Shown here: one piece after another, positions 52,831-64,000 of the stretch
How positions within the stretch are numbered: position 1 is the stretch's first letter
How the letters are laid out: every line of letters starts with the position of its first letter
NCBI RefSeq assembly: GCF_005239225.2
Contig: NC_133300.1
Coordinates: forward strand, 7,717,875 to 7,781,874
Reading direction: 5' to 3'
DNA: 64,000 nucleotides
Source of the DNA: Populus alba
Lineage: Eukaryota; Streptophyta; Magnoliopsida; Malpighiales; Salicaceae
Program-made: the position numbers and the translations under genes
The notes under the pieces: model-generated
Told to the model about the DNA's origin: nothing
What the model saw: the letters and a program-made list of their open reading frames with translations, nothing else
The model's database searches: none

Positions 52831-53747
52831 TTTTTAAAAAAATATTTTCATGAATTTTGTTTGAGTGAAACTATATTTTTATCAGTCATCCAAGTTGCAT
52901 TTGGAACTGTCAAGTTGATAGGTGACATCAGTTCAACCTTTACACAATTTATTTATTTATTTTTCTACTAGAAAAACATTAACAACATTTGAATATATTT
53001 TTTATGTTTTTTTTTTTAAATTGATTTGATTTGTAGCATAATGCGCGCCAACAATCTAGTAAAATATACAAAAAGGCCTAAATAAAATGCTACAACAATC
53101 TACAGATTTTATTTTTGTATTTTCATCCTTAATTTTTATTGTTAGTTGCAACCTTTTATGTCCAAATTAATGATCAATTTATTAAAATTTATTAAAAAAA
53201 AAAATTCAATAAAAAAGGATTAACGTGTAAAACAAGTAGAAATTTCATGGCCCATCTCATATTAACTAGAAAAAGTTTTGTTTATTTCACATACTTATTA
53301 TCCTTTCCCCTGTCAAATTACATTTCACATTTCCTTTATCTCTAGAAATTTGAAGGTGTTCTAAGAGATTTAAATCTTCGGTCTTTTCATAATGTTTCAT
53401 TGAATTCAGAATTTTCTAGTCAATAAATTTTCTGTATGAAAAACTCAATGAGGTGAATTGACAGAATTCAGAAAAACTTTACGCATTATTTCGCTATATT
53501 CAGTAACTCAAACCAAAGTTTTTCTTGGAGTTTGAGCTTGATGAATCTACTGGTACTTTTCTCTCCCTCTAATTCCTCCAAATTCAATAGCAACAATAAT
53601 GTCAGACATAAGCGAAGCTAGTAATTTTTCATGTCCCGGGCTATGATATAAATACACATAAATTATTTTTTAAGATTAATTATTCACTTGGATATATAAA
53701 TTTGTCAAGTTAACAATAAAGTTTTAATTCAAATACATAACACACAC

Positions 53748-53794
<47 letters not shown>

Positions 53795-53839
53795 ATTTAA
53801 AGTGCATAAAATTAAAAATAAAATAAAAATAAAAATAAA
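52831..53839. other. AT-rich spacer
   Basis: No gene is visible. A long AT microsatellite occupies 53748-53794, next to the 3' end of the dead hAT transposase. Confidence 0.4.
53748..53794. repeat. AT microsatellite
   Basis: About 23 AT units with one phase slip (ATTAT near 53768). It follows a short CACACAC run. Confidence 0.95.
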
Positions 53840-55020
53840 TTATACTATCAAAGTTGCACCTTTTCGATGTTTTGTAGAATAGAATTCATATATGATTGAA
53901 TCCGAATCAATATCTTCAACAAGCTCTCGTTCAATGTAAATTATCATAGAATTTGCTAAGAACTCCTTTTTCATTTTGTTATGAAGCATAATTTTAACTT
54001 GTTTCATAGCTGAAAATGCTCGCTTTGTAGTGGCAATGAAAATATACAAAGTCAAAACAAGACGAATCAACCTGTCAATCAAATAATAGTGTTGCGACTT
54101 ATTTGTTTAAGCTAATCCTCGATATAATTCAAAAATGGTAAACATATTTTGAAAGCTCTCATGATGAATCACATTAATCTAATAATGCTCTAGGTGAGAT
54201 CTCATTTAATACGTCTCTTGTTCATTAAAATTTTTAGGATAAAATTTCTCAGCAAACTTGTAAATATCATCAGTTTTAAATGATTTAAAGTTGTCCTTAA
54301 GTTCTAAAGTAGAGCTAAGTACAAGGAGTTCCACTATCCCATCACTGAATCTAAAATTTAATTCTTCCAACTAAAAATCTATTATTGAGTTAAATATATC
54401 ATAATGATAATGCTAGTAAACTGTCACTGAACTTTATTGTTGACATGAACGACCTGTAGCTTCTTTATACGAAGCATTCATATGTGATATGCCAATCTCA
54501 TATTTTGTGCAAATAGATTGCACATTTGCAAGGAGAAGATCAAATCCGGCATCTCTCAAAGTTTGAAGCAATGCTTTGGTACTTGATATAAGATCCATTG
54601 CATTTAAGATGTCAAGAGATTTTTGCTGCAAAACTCGACAAAGTAAATAAGTAATCCCCATTACTTTATGCATAAAATATAAGATGAATATAAATTCAAA
54701 AGATTTCATCACAATCAAACAACCACCAATTTCTCCACGTATAGAGTTAGAAGATCCTTTTTGAACCATACTTTCAAGCACAGTAATAATTGCACCATAC
54801 ATATCTATTAAGCTGCAAAAAGAATCAAACTAAGAGCTCCAGCGAGTAGTTTCACTTCGATATAAATTACTGATTTGATTAGCCTTTCTACCAATCTCAC
54901 ATTCTCCAGTAGCTACCATATGTGCAATTTCTATAGCCCGAGTATAATGTAACTCGGTATGACTTTTGAGAGAAGCATTAATACGATTGATAATGGTTGT
55001 TAATTTTGAGAAAAATAACC
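53840..55020 (-). pseudogene. hAT-superfamily transposase remnant (DUF4371/TTF-type), C-terminal half
   Basis: Read on the minus strand from about 55020, conserved blocks appear in order. They are a segment with HTELHYTRAIEIAHMVATGE and ETTRWSSQFDSF-like text, then EFIFILYFMHKVMGITYLLC, LQQKSLDILNAMDL and TKALLQTLRDAGFDLLL (54434-54802). A spacer with several stop codons follows. The dimerisation domain is at 54082-53840 (ATTKRAFSAMKQVK, LANSMIIYIERE, matching the ATTERSFSAM-type hATC signature). The N-terminal zinc finger and start are missing and in-frame stops occur near 54430, 54365 and 54210, so it cannot encode transposase. Confidence 0.85.
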
Positions 55021-55129
55021 TGGGATGATTAATTAATATAGGTATATATGCCCTTCAAAACACAATTGATCGTAATTTTTTTTTTAACCCAAACTCTTCA
55101 TGTTTCAATACTCTTTAGTGATATATAGT

Positions 55130-55340
55130 TAGTTTATTTTTGGGTTCAAAAATATTTTTGAAAAAAATTAAAATTTTATTTTGCTTCAAATTAATTTTTT
55201 TAGTGTTTTCAGATTATTTTAATGTACTAATATCAAAATTGATTTTTAAAAATAAAAAATATTATTTTGATATATTTCCAAGTAAAAAGTACTTTGAAAA
55301 ACCACCATTATTACAAATACAAACACCCCTAATAAAACAA
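55130..55340 (-). repeat. Copy of the dispersed AT-rich repeat family, reverse orientation
   Basis: Read on the minus strand it gives a TTAGGGGTGTTTGTATTTG-like start, CAAAGTACTTTTTACTTGG, ATATCAAAATAATATTTTTT, TTTTGATATTAGTACATTAAAATAATCTGAAAACAC. This is the same series as at 33240-33430. Confidence 0.75.
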
Positions 55341-57059
55341 AATGTATTTTACAATTAATTATGTACAAAAACAATTATTTTCCACGGGTTGCAAATATAT
55401 TACTTTGTCCTTACTTTTGTATGTACTCCTCCTCTCCTCTGTATATTTTTGTGTTTATAAAGTCTTACAAATCATAAAGGTTCAACTGTTTAACGGTGTG
55501 CAACCCTTTTTTATTGGGCAAAACATTATTTGTTACTTGGGCTACAGCCAACCCAAGCCTTGTAAAAGGCTCTGCCCTTGGTGTTAGATCCATCTATTGT
55601 TTCCTCGTATCAACGCCTAAAGCCCCATCTTAGTGGAAGCCCCATCTTCGTGGCATAATACAATATTCCCTACCTTTTTTCATATTGTAAACTAGTGAGA
55701 TGACACATGCTCTAAGTCAATCTTTGTTTTGATATAAAAAAATATCAGAAAAGTAAAATTTTTTTTTAAAAAATAAAAAAATATATAATATCCAAGTAAT
55801 TAACTCAAGTAAATTTAATGAACTCTGTTAATTTAATAATATCATTAGAAAATAAAATTTTGACAGCAAACAAAGCGAAAAAGAAATAACAATTCAATGC
55901 AAAAGATAAATGTTTGCCAATATTATGGAAATATATCTTCATAATTTTCCAAAAAACATCTCAATGATCTTATTTATTAACAAAATAAAAATTAAATCAG
56001 AATATGATAATTTCATAGAAAGAAAAAGAAAAATAAAAAAAAATGTATGAATATATAAAAAAATAAGACAAAAAAGTCAATTATTATTAACTTTTTAAAC
56101 CATGACCCAAGTTATAAGACTGAAAGTATTATATATAAAAAAACTCATAAGGTTTAAAATCACAAAAAAAAAAAAAACAACAAAAAAAAACCTCAAAAAA
56201 AATTACAATAAAAATAATAAGTGTTAAAATTACAATAAAAAATAAATCAAAAGGCAACAACAAATTTTAAATTTGAGAGTGAAATTGAAAAGAATAAAAA
56301 ACATCAATAAAAGGACAAAAATCAAAAGAGCAAAGACAAAAAAAAAAAAAAAAAAACTCTATAAACTTGGATTGAAGGGTAAAATTAAAAACAATGAAAC
56401 TTTCATAAAAGATTCAAGGAAAAAATATAAATAATAAGAATAAGCATCAAATCTTAAATATAAAAACATAATAATAATAAAAAATATATACAAAATTCTT
56501 CAATGTGTTTTTTTACATTAAAAAGAACTCTTAGATGTAAATTGAAAAACTTATGCATGCATCTAATTAAACAACCCAATAACCATTGTTAAAGCAATGA
56601 AAAAAAAAATCATCAACAATAAACAAAAATAAAATTGAGAAAACAAAGTAAAAAATAAAGATAAAAATATCCAACATCGCAATATAGGTAACTTACGTGG
56701 TTATATTTAATGAATTCTTCTATCAAAATAAATTTATAATAGAAAAACACAAAAAATTTGTAATAAAAACCAATACACATAAAATTTATTGAACAACAAT
56801 TTTAAAAAATAATGCAACGCTGCACATATGAAAAATCTTATAAAAAATCAATATTTAAAAACAAAACAAATTTAATCTATATAAAATTAAAAAAAAAATC
56901 ATAGATGAATCATAAATATCTTTCTAAAAATTAAATGCACTTAATATCATTTAAAAATAATCACAATCTAATTAAAATATAAACCCAAAATTTATTTGAA
57001 AAAATATATACAAATAATACATTATTTTTTAAAAAACTAGAAATAAAAAAAGGATAAAG
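55341..57059. other. Intergenic DNA, A-rich low complexity from about 55740
   Basis: A GC-richer patch at about 55540-55630 (AAGGCTCTGCCCTTGG) has no clear frame. From 55740 onward the plus strand is very A-rich with runs of up to 18 A. No gene is visible. Confidence 0.4.
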
Positions 57060-58499
57060 CCAGGCTCTATTGGGTTTGGTAAGTCAGGCGTAATGTCTAA
57101 CCTAATAAAGCAATGGCCCGCACGTGAGCCTTTATTTCTTTTAAAAAGTTAATGTTCACCCCAAATATTTCAAAAAAAAAAAAAAACACGCCGCCTGCAA
57201 AACCCAAAGTCTAACCATTGTGGTAGCTGAAAAAATAGGATCGTTGTTTTTTTAATCAAAATCTCATTTTTAACCCATTTTTAACCCAAAATACCTAGAA
57301 AATACCCTATAGACATTGTAAACCAATTCATGGTCACTAAAAAGCTAATAAACCATCTCAAAACCCGAAATCCACCCGAAACAAAAATTCTTCATGAGCT
57401 TAGATATGTTGTTTTAGGTGTTTTTAAGGTAAACAAACACTTAATTGTAATTCTTCTCATCATATGGAATCTTTTGATAAAAAATAAACTGTTTTGGTGG
57501 CCGGAATTTTCCCTAACAACAACTTTCTATCTCTAAGCTGGAATCTGACGACTCCCTCCCTCTCCTCTCAACACAAAAAGACGAAGAAAAAAAGGAAAAT
57601 AAAGTTAGGTACCAAAATATATTATCTTTAAATTCAAGGGATTGATCATCTAATATCTAAAAAATATTGAGGATTAAAATGAATGTTTTAACAAAACTTT
57701 CAACCCGCCTCCATGTTACCCAAGCTTTTCACTTCAGTCCCCAAATCGTGCAAAATAAAAATTCAAGGATCAAAATAAAAATTATAAAAAAATACACTGC
57801 TTCAATTCATAATATAGTGTGAGAAAGTGCACAACGATTCTAGTACAGAGAAAAGATGATACGTTTTAGTCATAGTTAATGTATATTGTTATCTAAACAA
57901 CTCAATTTGAAATGTTCAAAATCCATCCAATCTAGGTTGGTGGGTGGCTTTGGTTTTGTGAGGAGATTGAACCATATGTTTCTAGTGGCCGGATATTGGA
58001 AGACGAAGATGACAACATGTATCTTACAATAGTGTGGAAGATAGAAGAAAGGGGGAGAGGCAGTGCAGATGATTCACGATGATGAATGATAGGAGAGAAA
58101 GATTCTTTGGTGGCATTTTTGTTATTTTTAAGTTTAAAAGCTATTAAGTCATTATTTCAAATATAATATCAGTCTTATAATTAAATAGATTTTTTTTATT
58201 GATTTTTTTTTGCGTCAACTACTAAGAATATAAAGTGTTACACGTCCTTATATTTTAGGTTGCAAAATGTAATATTAAAAAATCTGGTTAAAAATAAAAA
58301 AATAACCGATCTATAAAATGCTCTAAAAATGATAGACAATGCATCCTCCACTCCCAAGACAATTTTTTCCTAGAAAAAAACTAGGCTTAGGCTTTTTAAT
58401 TAATGTTTTTTTAATCTCTTTTCATTAATTGATTTTATTGATTTTTTCTTTATATTTGTTGTAAACAATGTTTGCAATTTAAAATCTTGGTTTCATGGT
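57060..58499. other. Repeat-derived spacer near the sucrose-phosphate synthase 3' side
   Basis: Text such as GGTTTGGTAAGTCAGGCGTAATG (57075 on) and the block around 57230-58140, which contains GGTGGCCGGAATTTTCC and GTGGCCGGATATTGG, resembles noncoding parts of retroelements. No coding domain or terminal repeat could be assigned. Confidence 0.35.
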
Positions 58500-59032
58500 G
58501 TTTTTGGATCAAAATTCCCAAAATAGCTCAAAAGACACTTGAAAAAAACCTGAACTCCTGCATGGAGTGACCAGGAATATTTAGGAGAAGAAGATGACGA
58601 CGACGACCTGATAAATTTAATTGAAGAACAAGGAACATTTGCTTATTTAACATCAACCAGCTAATCTTTACTCCATCCAGAGCATTTATTAATCTACATA
58701 ACAACAACAAAAAATAAAAAGTAAAATTTTCTCCGGCATTGCCGTAGATTGTGTCTGGAAAATGAAGAGAATTTAGCAGTACATAACCATGCATCTGGAA
58801 TTCCTGTCAAGAATATAATATCCTGTTGGGCAGCTCTGTAGACTGTGTAGACCAAATTATCTACTTAACAAGAGAGCATTTTGCAACAGCAGGAGTCGTT
58901 ATCTACCTGCATTCTTGTGTTGAGAACCAAAACTAGAAAAATGCTCCAGGAGATGGGAGTTTCAATCTTAAGAAAAAAAGGGTAAAAGGAATAAAATGAT
59001 AATTTTTTCTCCAATATACAAACAGCACCATC
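58500..59032 (-). other. Probable 3' UTR and downstream flank of sucrose-phosphate synthase
   Basis: This lies directly after the stop codon at 59035-59033 and is less AT-rich than the spacer to its left. A GAC-type triplet run is at about 58592-58605. The poly(A) site cannot be fixed. Confidence 0.45.
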
Positions 59033-62000
59033 TCACATTCCACCAGAAGATTTTGAAACTTGCTTCAGAACATCAGCAATATCGCTAGCTGTTGCGTTTC
59101 CACTCAGATAAGCAATCAGGGGGCTGTCCTTAGGAACAATGTCATCTCGTAGGTCTGTGGTTCTTAGCAAGTCGTCAGAACCCTTTGTCACCAAGTCTTT
59201 CAATATTACTGTCTTATGAGCGCCAGATATCATTTCCTCGTAATCGGTATCTCCATTTTCACCAAGAATCACAAACATATCTGCAACATTCAATCTCCAA
59301 CGAACGAAAAGGTACCTAATAATCACACAGAGTTGCAGAAATTAATGTTCTTTATAAAAATAAAAACATGTCCAGGTGCTACAAGGGTCAATTAGTTAAT
59401 GCATATATTGAGACAGTTCTGCCATTCAGCCCGTGGAGCTGAAGAGGTATCGATTGTGCACCAAAATGGTATCATACTGGAAGTACACAGAATGGCTATT
59501 AATGCGTTCCTGAGGTTTTATTACATGATAGTACCTGAGTGCTTGTGCACGAGATGCAAGGAGAGGAATAATTTGCAATCTCGTTGAGTTCCTGCAATAC
59601 ATTAGATGGCAACGGAGACCCCGCATCCTAAGCTTCTGCCTCAAATCATCCACCCTCTTGACCTGCAAAAGCGAACCAGTGTGAAAATACACCAACATAT
59701 AGAAAGAATAACATATAAGAAACTGCTTCTTAAACCTTCAACAGTTGCATTAAATATCTTAATCACCTTACTTCGATCCTTTACAAGGTATGCAATGCAA
59801 TGAGCATTGCTCGATTTTTTATCTTCCTCGATGGGGCTGGAAGACTCATCAGTTTGTTTCCCACCTTCAGTTGTATTCATCAGCTTCCAGATGGTTTTTG
59901 TTAGGCCATCACAGCCCCAACGATAGTCTATATGGGCTGCATAATCTGGATCTCGAGCAAGCTTCCCATCTTCTTCAGTATAAGTACCAGGGTAATATAA
60001 TTCACCCCCGCTGCTACAAATCAATGCGTCAAAGTCATTTACTTGAATCTTTGATGATGTCAAGAACTCTGTTGTTTCTGTTAATGACATAGCTGTTGAT
60101 AGAGCAAGCCCTGCCACTTTCGCAAATAGGGAGTCCGACCTGACAGCTTTAATTATATCTTGCACAATCTTAATCATTTTCTTTTCAGGAAACCCATTGC
60201 TATCATAGCAGTCTAGAGCTATAACAATCAATCTGCGTCGCCGCCTCAGCATTGGGTGCTTGCTTACAACAGCCTCAGGCTTTCCACTTCCAGAAACTAC
60301 TGGCCTGGGCTCTGGTTTCTTTATCTTGTTTAGGACTCGTTGTACTTGATCTGACACTGTAGGGTCCCCAGCAGCTGCAGCTGAATAGTTGAGAGATCCA
60401 TTCAGTGAAGGTTTGTCTCCATCAATGGACAGTCTAAGGGACATATCCTGCACATCCATGAGTGAATCATTGAGAGACGACTCTTCTGCAGCTACCTCAT
60501 CCTCTGGTGTATCAGTTTGCCATTGTGGGTGCCTCATCCGGCAGGCTGCTACCCTGGTCAAGTAAGTCCGGCAGTGTTCAGGCCATGAGAATAGATGTAT
60601 ATTCTTCCACCCATTATTTCTGCAGTCAGACCACAGGTTCTTTTCTGACACCAACTTAAGCAATGCATCAGCAATAGCTTGCTGATCATGAGGGTCAACG
60701 AGCAGACCATTGTTCAGTGCCTACCAACCAAAACATGAAGTAAGAAACAAAAACACATTGTCTATAATCATGTTACTATAGCATGATTTGCATCTGCTTA
60801 ACAGCTGAGGAAACAGGTGAAGAGGAAAAGAAGTTTAAATATCCATACAGAATTCCCAACTAATGGCTGCTTGTCAATTTTATATTTTTTTTGTCCAATA
60901 ACTCTAGCTCCTACGATATGGAATAGAAGAGAAATTTTTATTATATGATAATGAAATGGAGGCCATATTTTACCCTATGGATGTCAACTGGTCCACCATT
61001 TTTAGTAGCCACCATTGGAAGCCCATGAGCTGCTGCCTGCATCATTTCAAACAAGAGTCGATCAATTACATTTCTTCGATGAAAGAAAGGTAAGTGATGA
61101 AAGAAACTAGAAATTAGAGCCAACCTCGATCAAGGTAAGCCCAAAAGGCTCTACCAATGCTGGATTTATGAAAACGCCCTGCCATGTATGCGATTGCTTA
61201 GCCAATAATCATGTAAGAACCACACAGATGTACTCTTTGAAATATTGTCAACAAACCTTTGTTTTTGCAGCAAGCCGATATATTTCTGGAACATCAGCTT
61301 GCTTGTGATGCTTTGGATAGGCCACCAGCCCATAAAGATCATACTTGTCAATCATCTTCAACACTGTCGTCAGCACACTTGCATTTCCACCAGTCATCTC
61401 ATCTATATCATCTCTGTTTCCCATAATCAGTGTCTGCAAGAGGGCATAATAGTTCTCAAGAGTTATAGGGTCATGGAACAGACAAATTTAGTATCTAAAA
61501 GTAATTTAACATATAAAGTTCTGACAAGATTGGCAAGCTCTCTTAATGGACGGCACTCTCCAAAGGCTTTCAAAAGAGTTGTAATATTCTTCTTTGGATC
61601 AGGCCTTGATAAGGCCAAAATCATCGGCTTATGGGGGTTTGTAAGGAACCGCATGACCTGCCAAAGGATGTTAGCCATGAGGCAACGATAGCTATATCCA
61701 TAATCGTATGAAACAAGGAAAAGACTAAGGTGTCACTCACTTCAGACCATATTGCTGGAATTGCTTTTGGGGAAGAACCATCAACACTGCTAATGAGTGT
61801 TGCAAGTTCACCATCAACCTCGGGAGCTTCTTCTTGAACCACAACACTGCTGAAGTCCATGCCAGGAGGAATAACCTGAAACGAGATTTTGCATCAGCAT
61901 TTTCTTGGGATGCACAAAAGAATCATTTGTTGTGAATTTAGGCTATATTTGTTTACTTTTGGGAATAGGATAATTGAAAGCTAAGCTAAATACAGTAGGG

Positions 62001-63783
62001 AACTACATAATATTGACATTGCTTAAGCTGTAAGAGCAGTGCTTATGTCTGTTACCGTGAATTGAAATGAAGTGTGTTTTATACAGAGAAGCAGGAAAAG
62101 ATATCGGAGTACAATTTTGTACAATTTCAATCTTGCTTCCTCTATTTCGATTTTCTCTTAACTCATAGACAAGTGAAAATGCATATGCTTAGCATTTAGT
62201 TATAAAATGTCAAAAAGAAAACTGAAAAAAAAAAAAAATACTAGAAACACTTCCTTACCACCATCCTTGGCATGTAACGGCCATGGCAATTGACCCCACG
62301 TCTAGCACGAGCACGCAAGACTCTTTCAAGCTTGACATCAAACCCATCATAAAGTCCCCATTGCTCATCAGTCTCTTGTCTAGTACTTGTGATTACAAGT
62401 TCAGCAGCATCAAGTGAAAGCTCTTCTCCTTCTATCCTCCTCATTATTTTATATGTTGAATTGATATCCTCCTTTGATTGCCGTCCCTGCTTAAGAAGCT
62501 GTTCCAACTTGTTTCGCCCGAGTGAGTGTCCTGTTAGAACCATAGGAACATTCAAAGCTCCTGATAGAAGAGCAGCACTATCACCCGCATCAGCATAATG
62601 GCCATGGATAACATATGGCCACACAGGCTGGCCACCTCCAATTTGTTCACCCAAAGCTTTTGACATATTAAGAATGTGACTAAGAGCTCCATCTACAAAT
62701 TCTTGAATATAAGGCCAAAGTAGTTCTTTTCGGATATACTTATCGCGTGGACCAAAGGGAATTCTGACAATATATGCTCCACTGCTCTCTCCCACCTCAT
62801 TGCCACCATCATCTTCAGGACCTGCTGTTAGCATCTCTGTTGGCTCCCCATAACTCCAATCAACTTCAGCAGAGGAGATCTGGCGAGTAAAAAGATCTAC
62901 CCTGTACACCCCAGGCATCCTAGCAAGTGCTCGAGCAAGTTCCACAACATATTTGACCTGTGATATTTTTTATAAAAGTGTAAGTTACAATGGTATGGCT
63001 AGAAACTCTAGGATTATATTTCATTTGAATCAAAATACAGCACTTACCTGCCCGCCAGTGTCAGAATCTCGACCAAGCTCCATGTTGTCTCCTCGGACCA
63101 AACCATGCAAACTGTTCATAAAGATGAAACAACAATGAATTACATTGGCCAGTCAAAGAAATGCAGAAATAGAGTCTATTTGGTCTTTCAGCATGAATGG
63201 AGGTAGACTTAAGAAATCATGAACAGAGAAATAGCAAGCAACTCTGCATGTAAAATTTTTTTAATGAAAAACTAAAAAAAAAGAAGCAAGCGAACCCTTG
63301 TAAGGAATTCCCATTCCTCCATCTCTCGTGTCTTGGAAGACCATTAAGTAGAAAGAACAGATTCAGTCTGGGTACTGATTTCTAGTGACATCAGAAGTTA
63401 TCATTCCTAGAATTATCTTTCAATTCACTGTAACAGACAAGCTTCTACTCTTTGAAGAGTTGAATGACAACATAGAAATAGAATTCGTGTGCTGTATTTA
63501 TCTTAAATTCATAGACTCTGACATGACTAATGTTCCAGAAAGCACCATACCTGACAAGGACAATATAGAGTTTCTTTTCCTTTTTATCATCCGACCACAC
63601 TTCCAGGTTGGAAAGGTTTCTCTGAAACCTTTTCCTTGGCGTCTCACTTTGTACCAGCTCCCCCAAACCATCTCCTTTCTCTCCTTCTGACAAGTCCTCA
63701 GACATGTCTTCAGTTGCATCCCGGCGTCCTAGTTCCAGTTCCCATCTTCGAGTTGCCACCCTCTGAAGTTCCTCCCACTCCAA
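59033..63783 (-). CDS. SPS: Sucrose-phosphate synthase, partial (N-terminus outside window), 11 exons, 973 aa seen
   Basis: Exons in order of translation: 63783-63551, 63111-63048, 62957-62259, 61875-61741, 61657-61526, 61433-61257, 61178-61125, 61036-60974, 60720-59767, 59662-59535, 59315-59033. Junctions are GT-AG and phases agree (2922 nt). The enzyme makes sucrose-6-phosphate from UDP-glucose and fructose-6-phosphate in the cytosol. The GT-B glycosyltransferase core is complete: [20 protein letters not shown] at its start and the GT4 E-x7-E motif EPFGLTLIE. After a variable linker, a C-terminal sucrose-phosphatase-like domain begins at [15 protein letters not shown], where the catalytic HAD motif is not preserved, as usual in SPS. 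The segment [11 protein letters not shown] contains an R-x-x-S site at the place where other SPS proteins carry a regulatory serine (Ser158 of spinach). [17 protein letters not shown] and this block suggest the SPS4/family C branch (from memory). About 100 N-terminal residues should lie beyond 64000. Confidence 0.96.
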
Positions 63784-64000
63784 CTATTCACATCATAAGC
63801 ATGACATTTTTGTCATATTAAAACACAAATGACATCAATCTCAGACTCAATTCAATAGCATGGCATCCGAGCTCAAGGGCCAGAACAGGACCACAGGATC
63901 CCATGCACATAGGAGGAAAGACAAAATTCGCCCCACAGGGAATTAGGTCGATTACATGGTAGGATATGGTCATGTTAGGTTGATTTAAAAAGGGAACCAT
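63784..64000 (-). other. Intron of the sucrose-phosphate synthase gene, cut by the window edge
   Basis: The acceptor TGAATAG precedes the first visible exon at 63783. A 60-codon open frame here does not resemble SPS and is in intron sequence. Confidence 0.6.

Noticed and set aside
59399..60092. Plus-strand open frames of 62-100 codons over the SPS 3' half
   Set aside because: They are antisense to SPS exons and introns and have no independent support.
1..64000. CRISPR arrays, bacterial operons, tRNA or rRNA genes
   Set aside because: No regularly spaced identical repeats with unique spacers were seen, genes have spliceosomal introns, and no cloverleaf or rRNA core was recognised by eye. A tRNAscan-SE run would be needed to exclude a tRNA fully.
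1..64000. A new multi-gene biological system
   Set aside because: The six genes belong to known, functionally unrelated families, and the rest is explained by transposons and repeats. Nothing suggests a gene cluster with a shared function.

Overview
This is plant nuclear DNA. Its genes are split by many short GT-AG introns, the spacers are very AT-rich and packed with decayed transposons, and the gene set is land-plant (a plant-type sucrose-phosphate synthase, a cytosolic Met-tRNA synthetase with a C-terminal tRNA-binding domain, a plant O-fucosyltransferase-family protein). The tandem and dispersed repeat families look like those I associate with Salicaceae (Populus/Salix). That placement is an inference from memory; no search was run. 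I see no bacterial, organellar, CRISPR or convincing tRNA/rRNA feature.

Six protein-coding genes are resolved, and all exon phases were checked by hand. (1) 296-4684, +: a TBC-domain Rab GTPase-activating protein of the TBC1D13 type, 9 exons, 474 aa. (2) 6254-9896, -: an O-fucosyltransferase-family type II membrane protein, 9 coding exons, 519 aa, whose first coding exon is only 8 nt. (3) 18122-21573, +: ARPC4, the 20-kDa subunit of the Arp2/3 complex, 8 exons, 169 aa, with only the ATG in exon 1. (4) 27446-29523, -: an alkaline ceramidase, 2 coding exons, 254 aa, probably with a long 5'-UTR intron. (5) 39447-45175, -: cytosolic methionyl-tRNA synthetase, 17 exons, 801 aa. (6) 59033-63783, -: sucrose-phosphate synthase, 11 exons in the window, with its N-terminus beyond the right edge.

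Between the genes lie a degenerate Ty3/gypsy element (about 13.4-17.1 kb), a truncated copy of the 5' end of ARPC4 (24.62-24.90 kb), a 515-bp insertion flanked by 6-bp repeats (26.34-26.85 kb, possibly a solo LTR), a truncated Ty1/copia element (33.7-37.8 kb), a Tourist/Harbinger-like element with TAA duplications (46.27-46.97 kb), a short hAT-like non-autonomous element with an 8-bp target duplication (51.01-51.82 kb), a dead hAT transposase (53.84-55.0 kb), several tandem arrays and many microsatellites.

The six genes are unrelated housekeeping or metabolic genes (membrane traffic, glycosylation, actin nucleation, sphingolipid turnover, translation, sucrose synthesis) that happen to be neighbours. 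I found no convincing new multi-gene system. The most informative points are the ARPC4 partial duplication, the two short transposons with readable ends, and a microsatellite that appears to have grown out of reverse-transcriptase codons.
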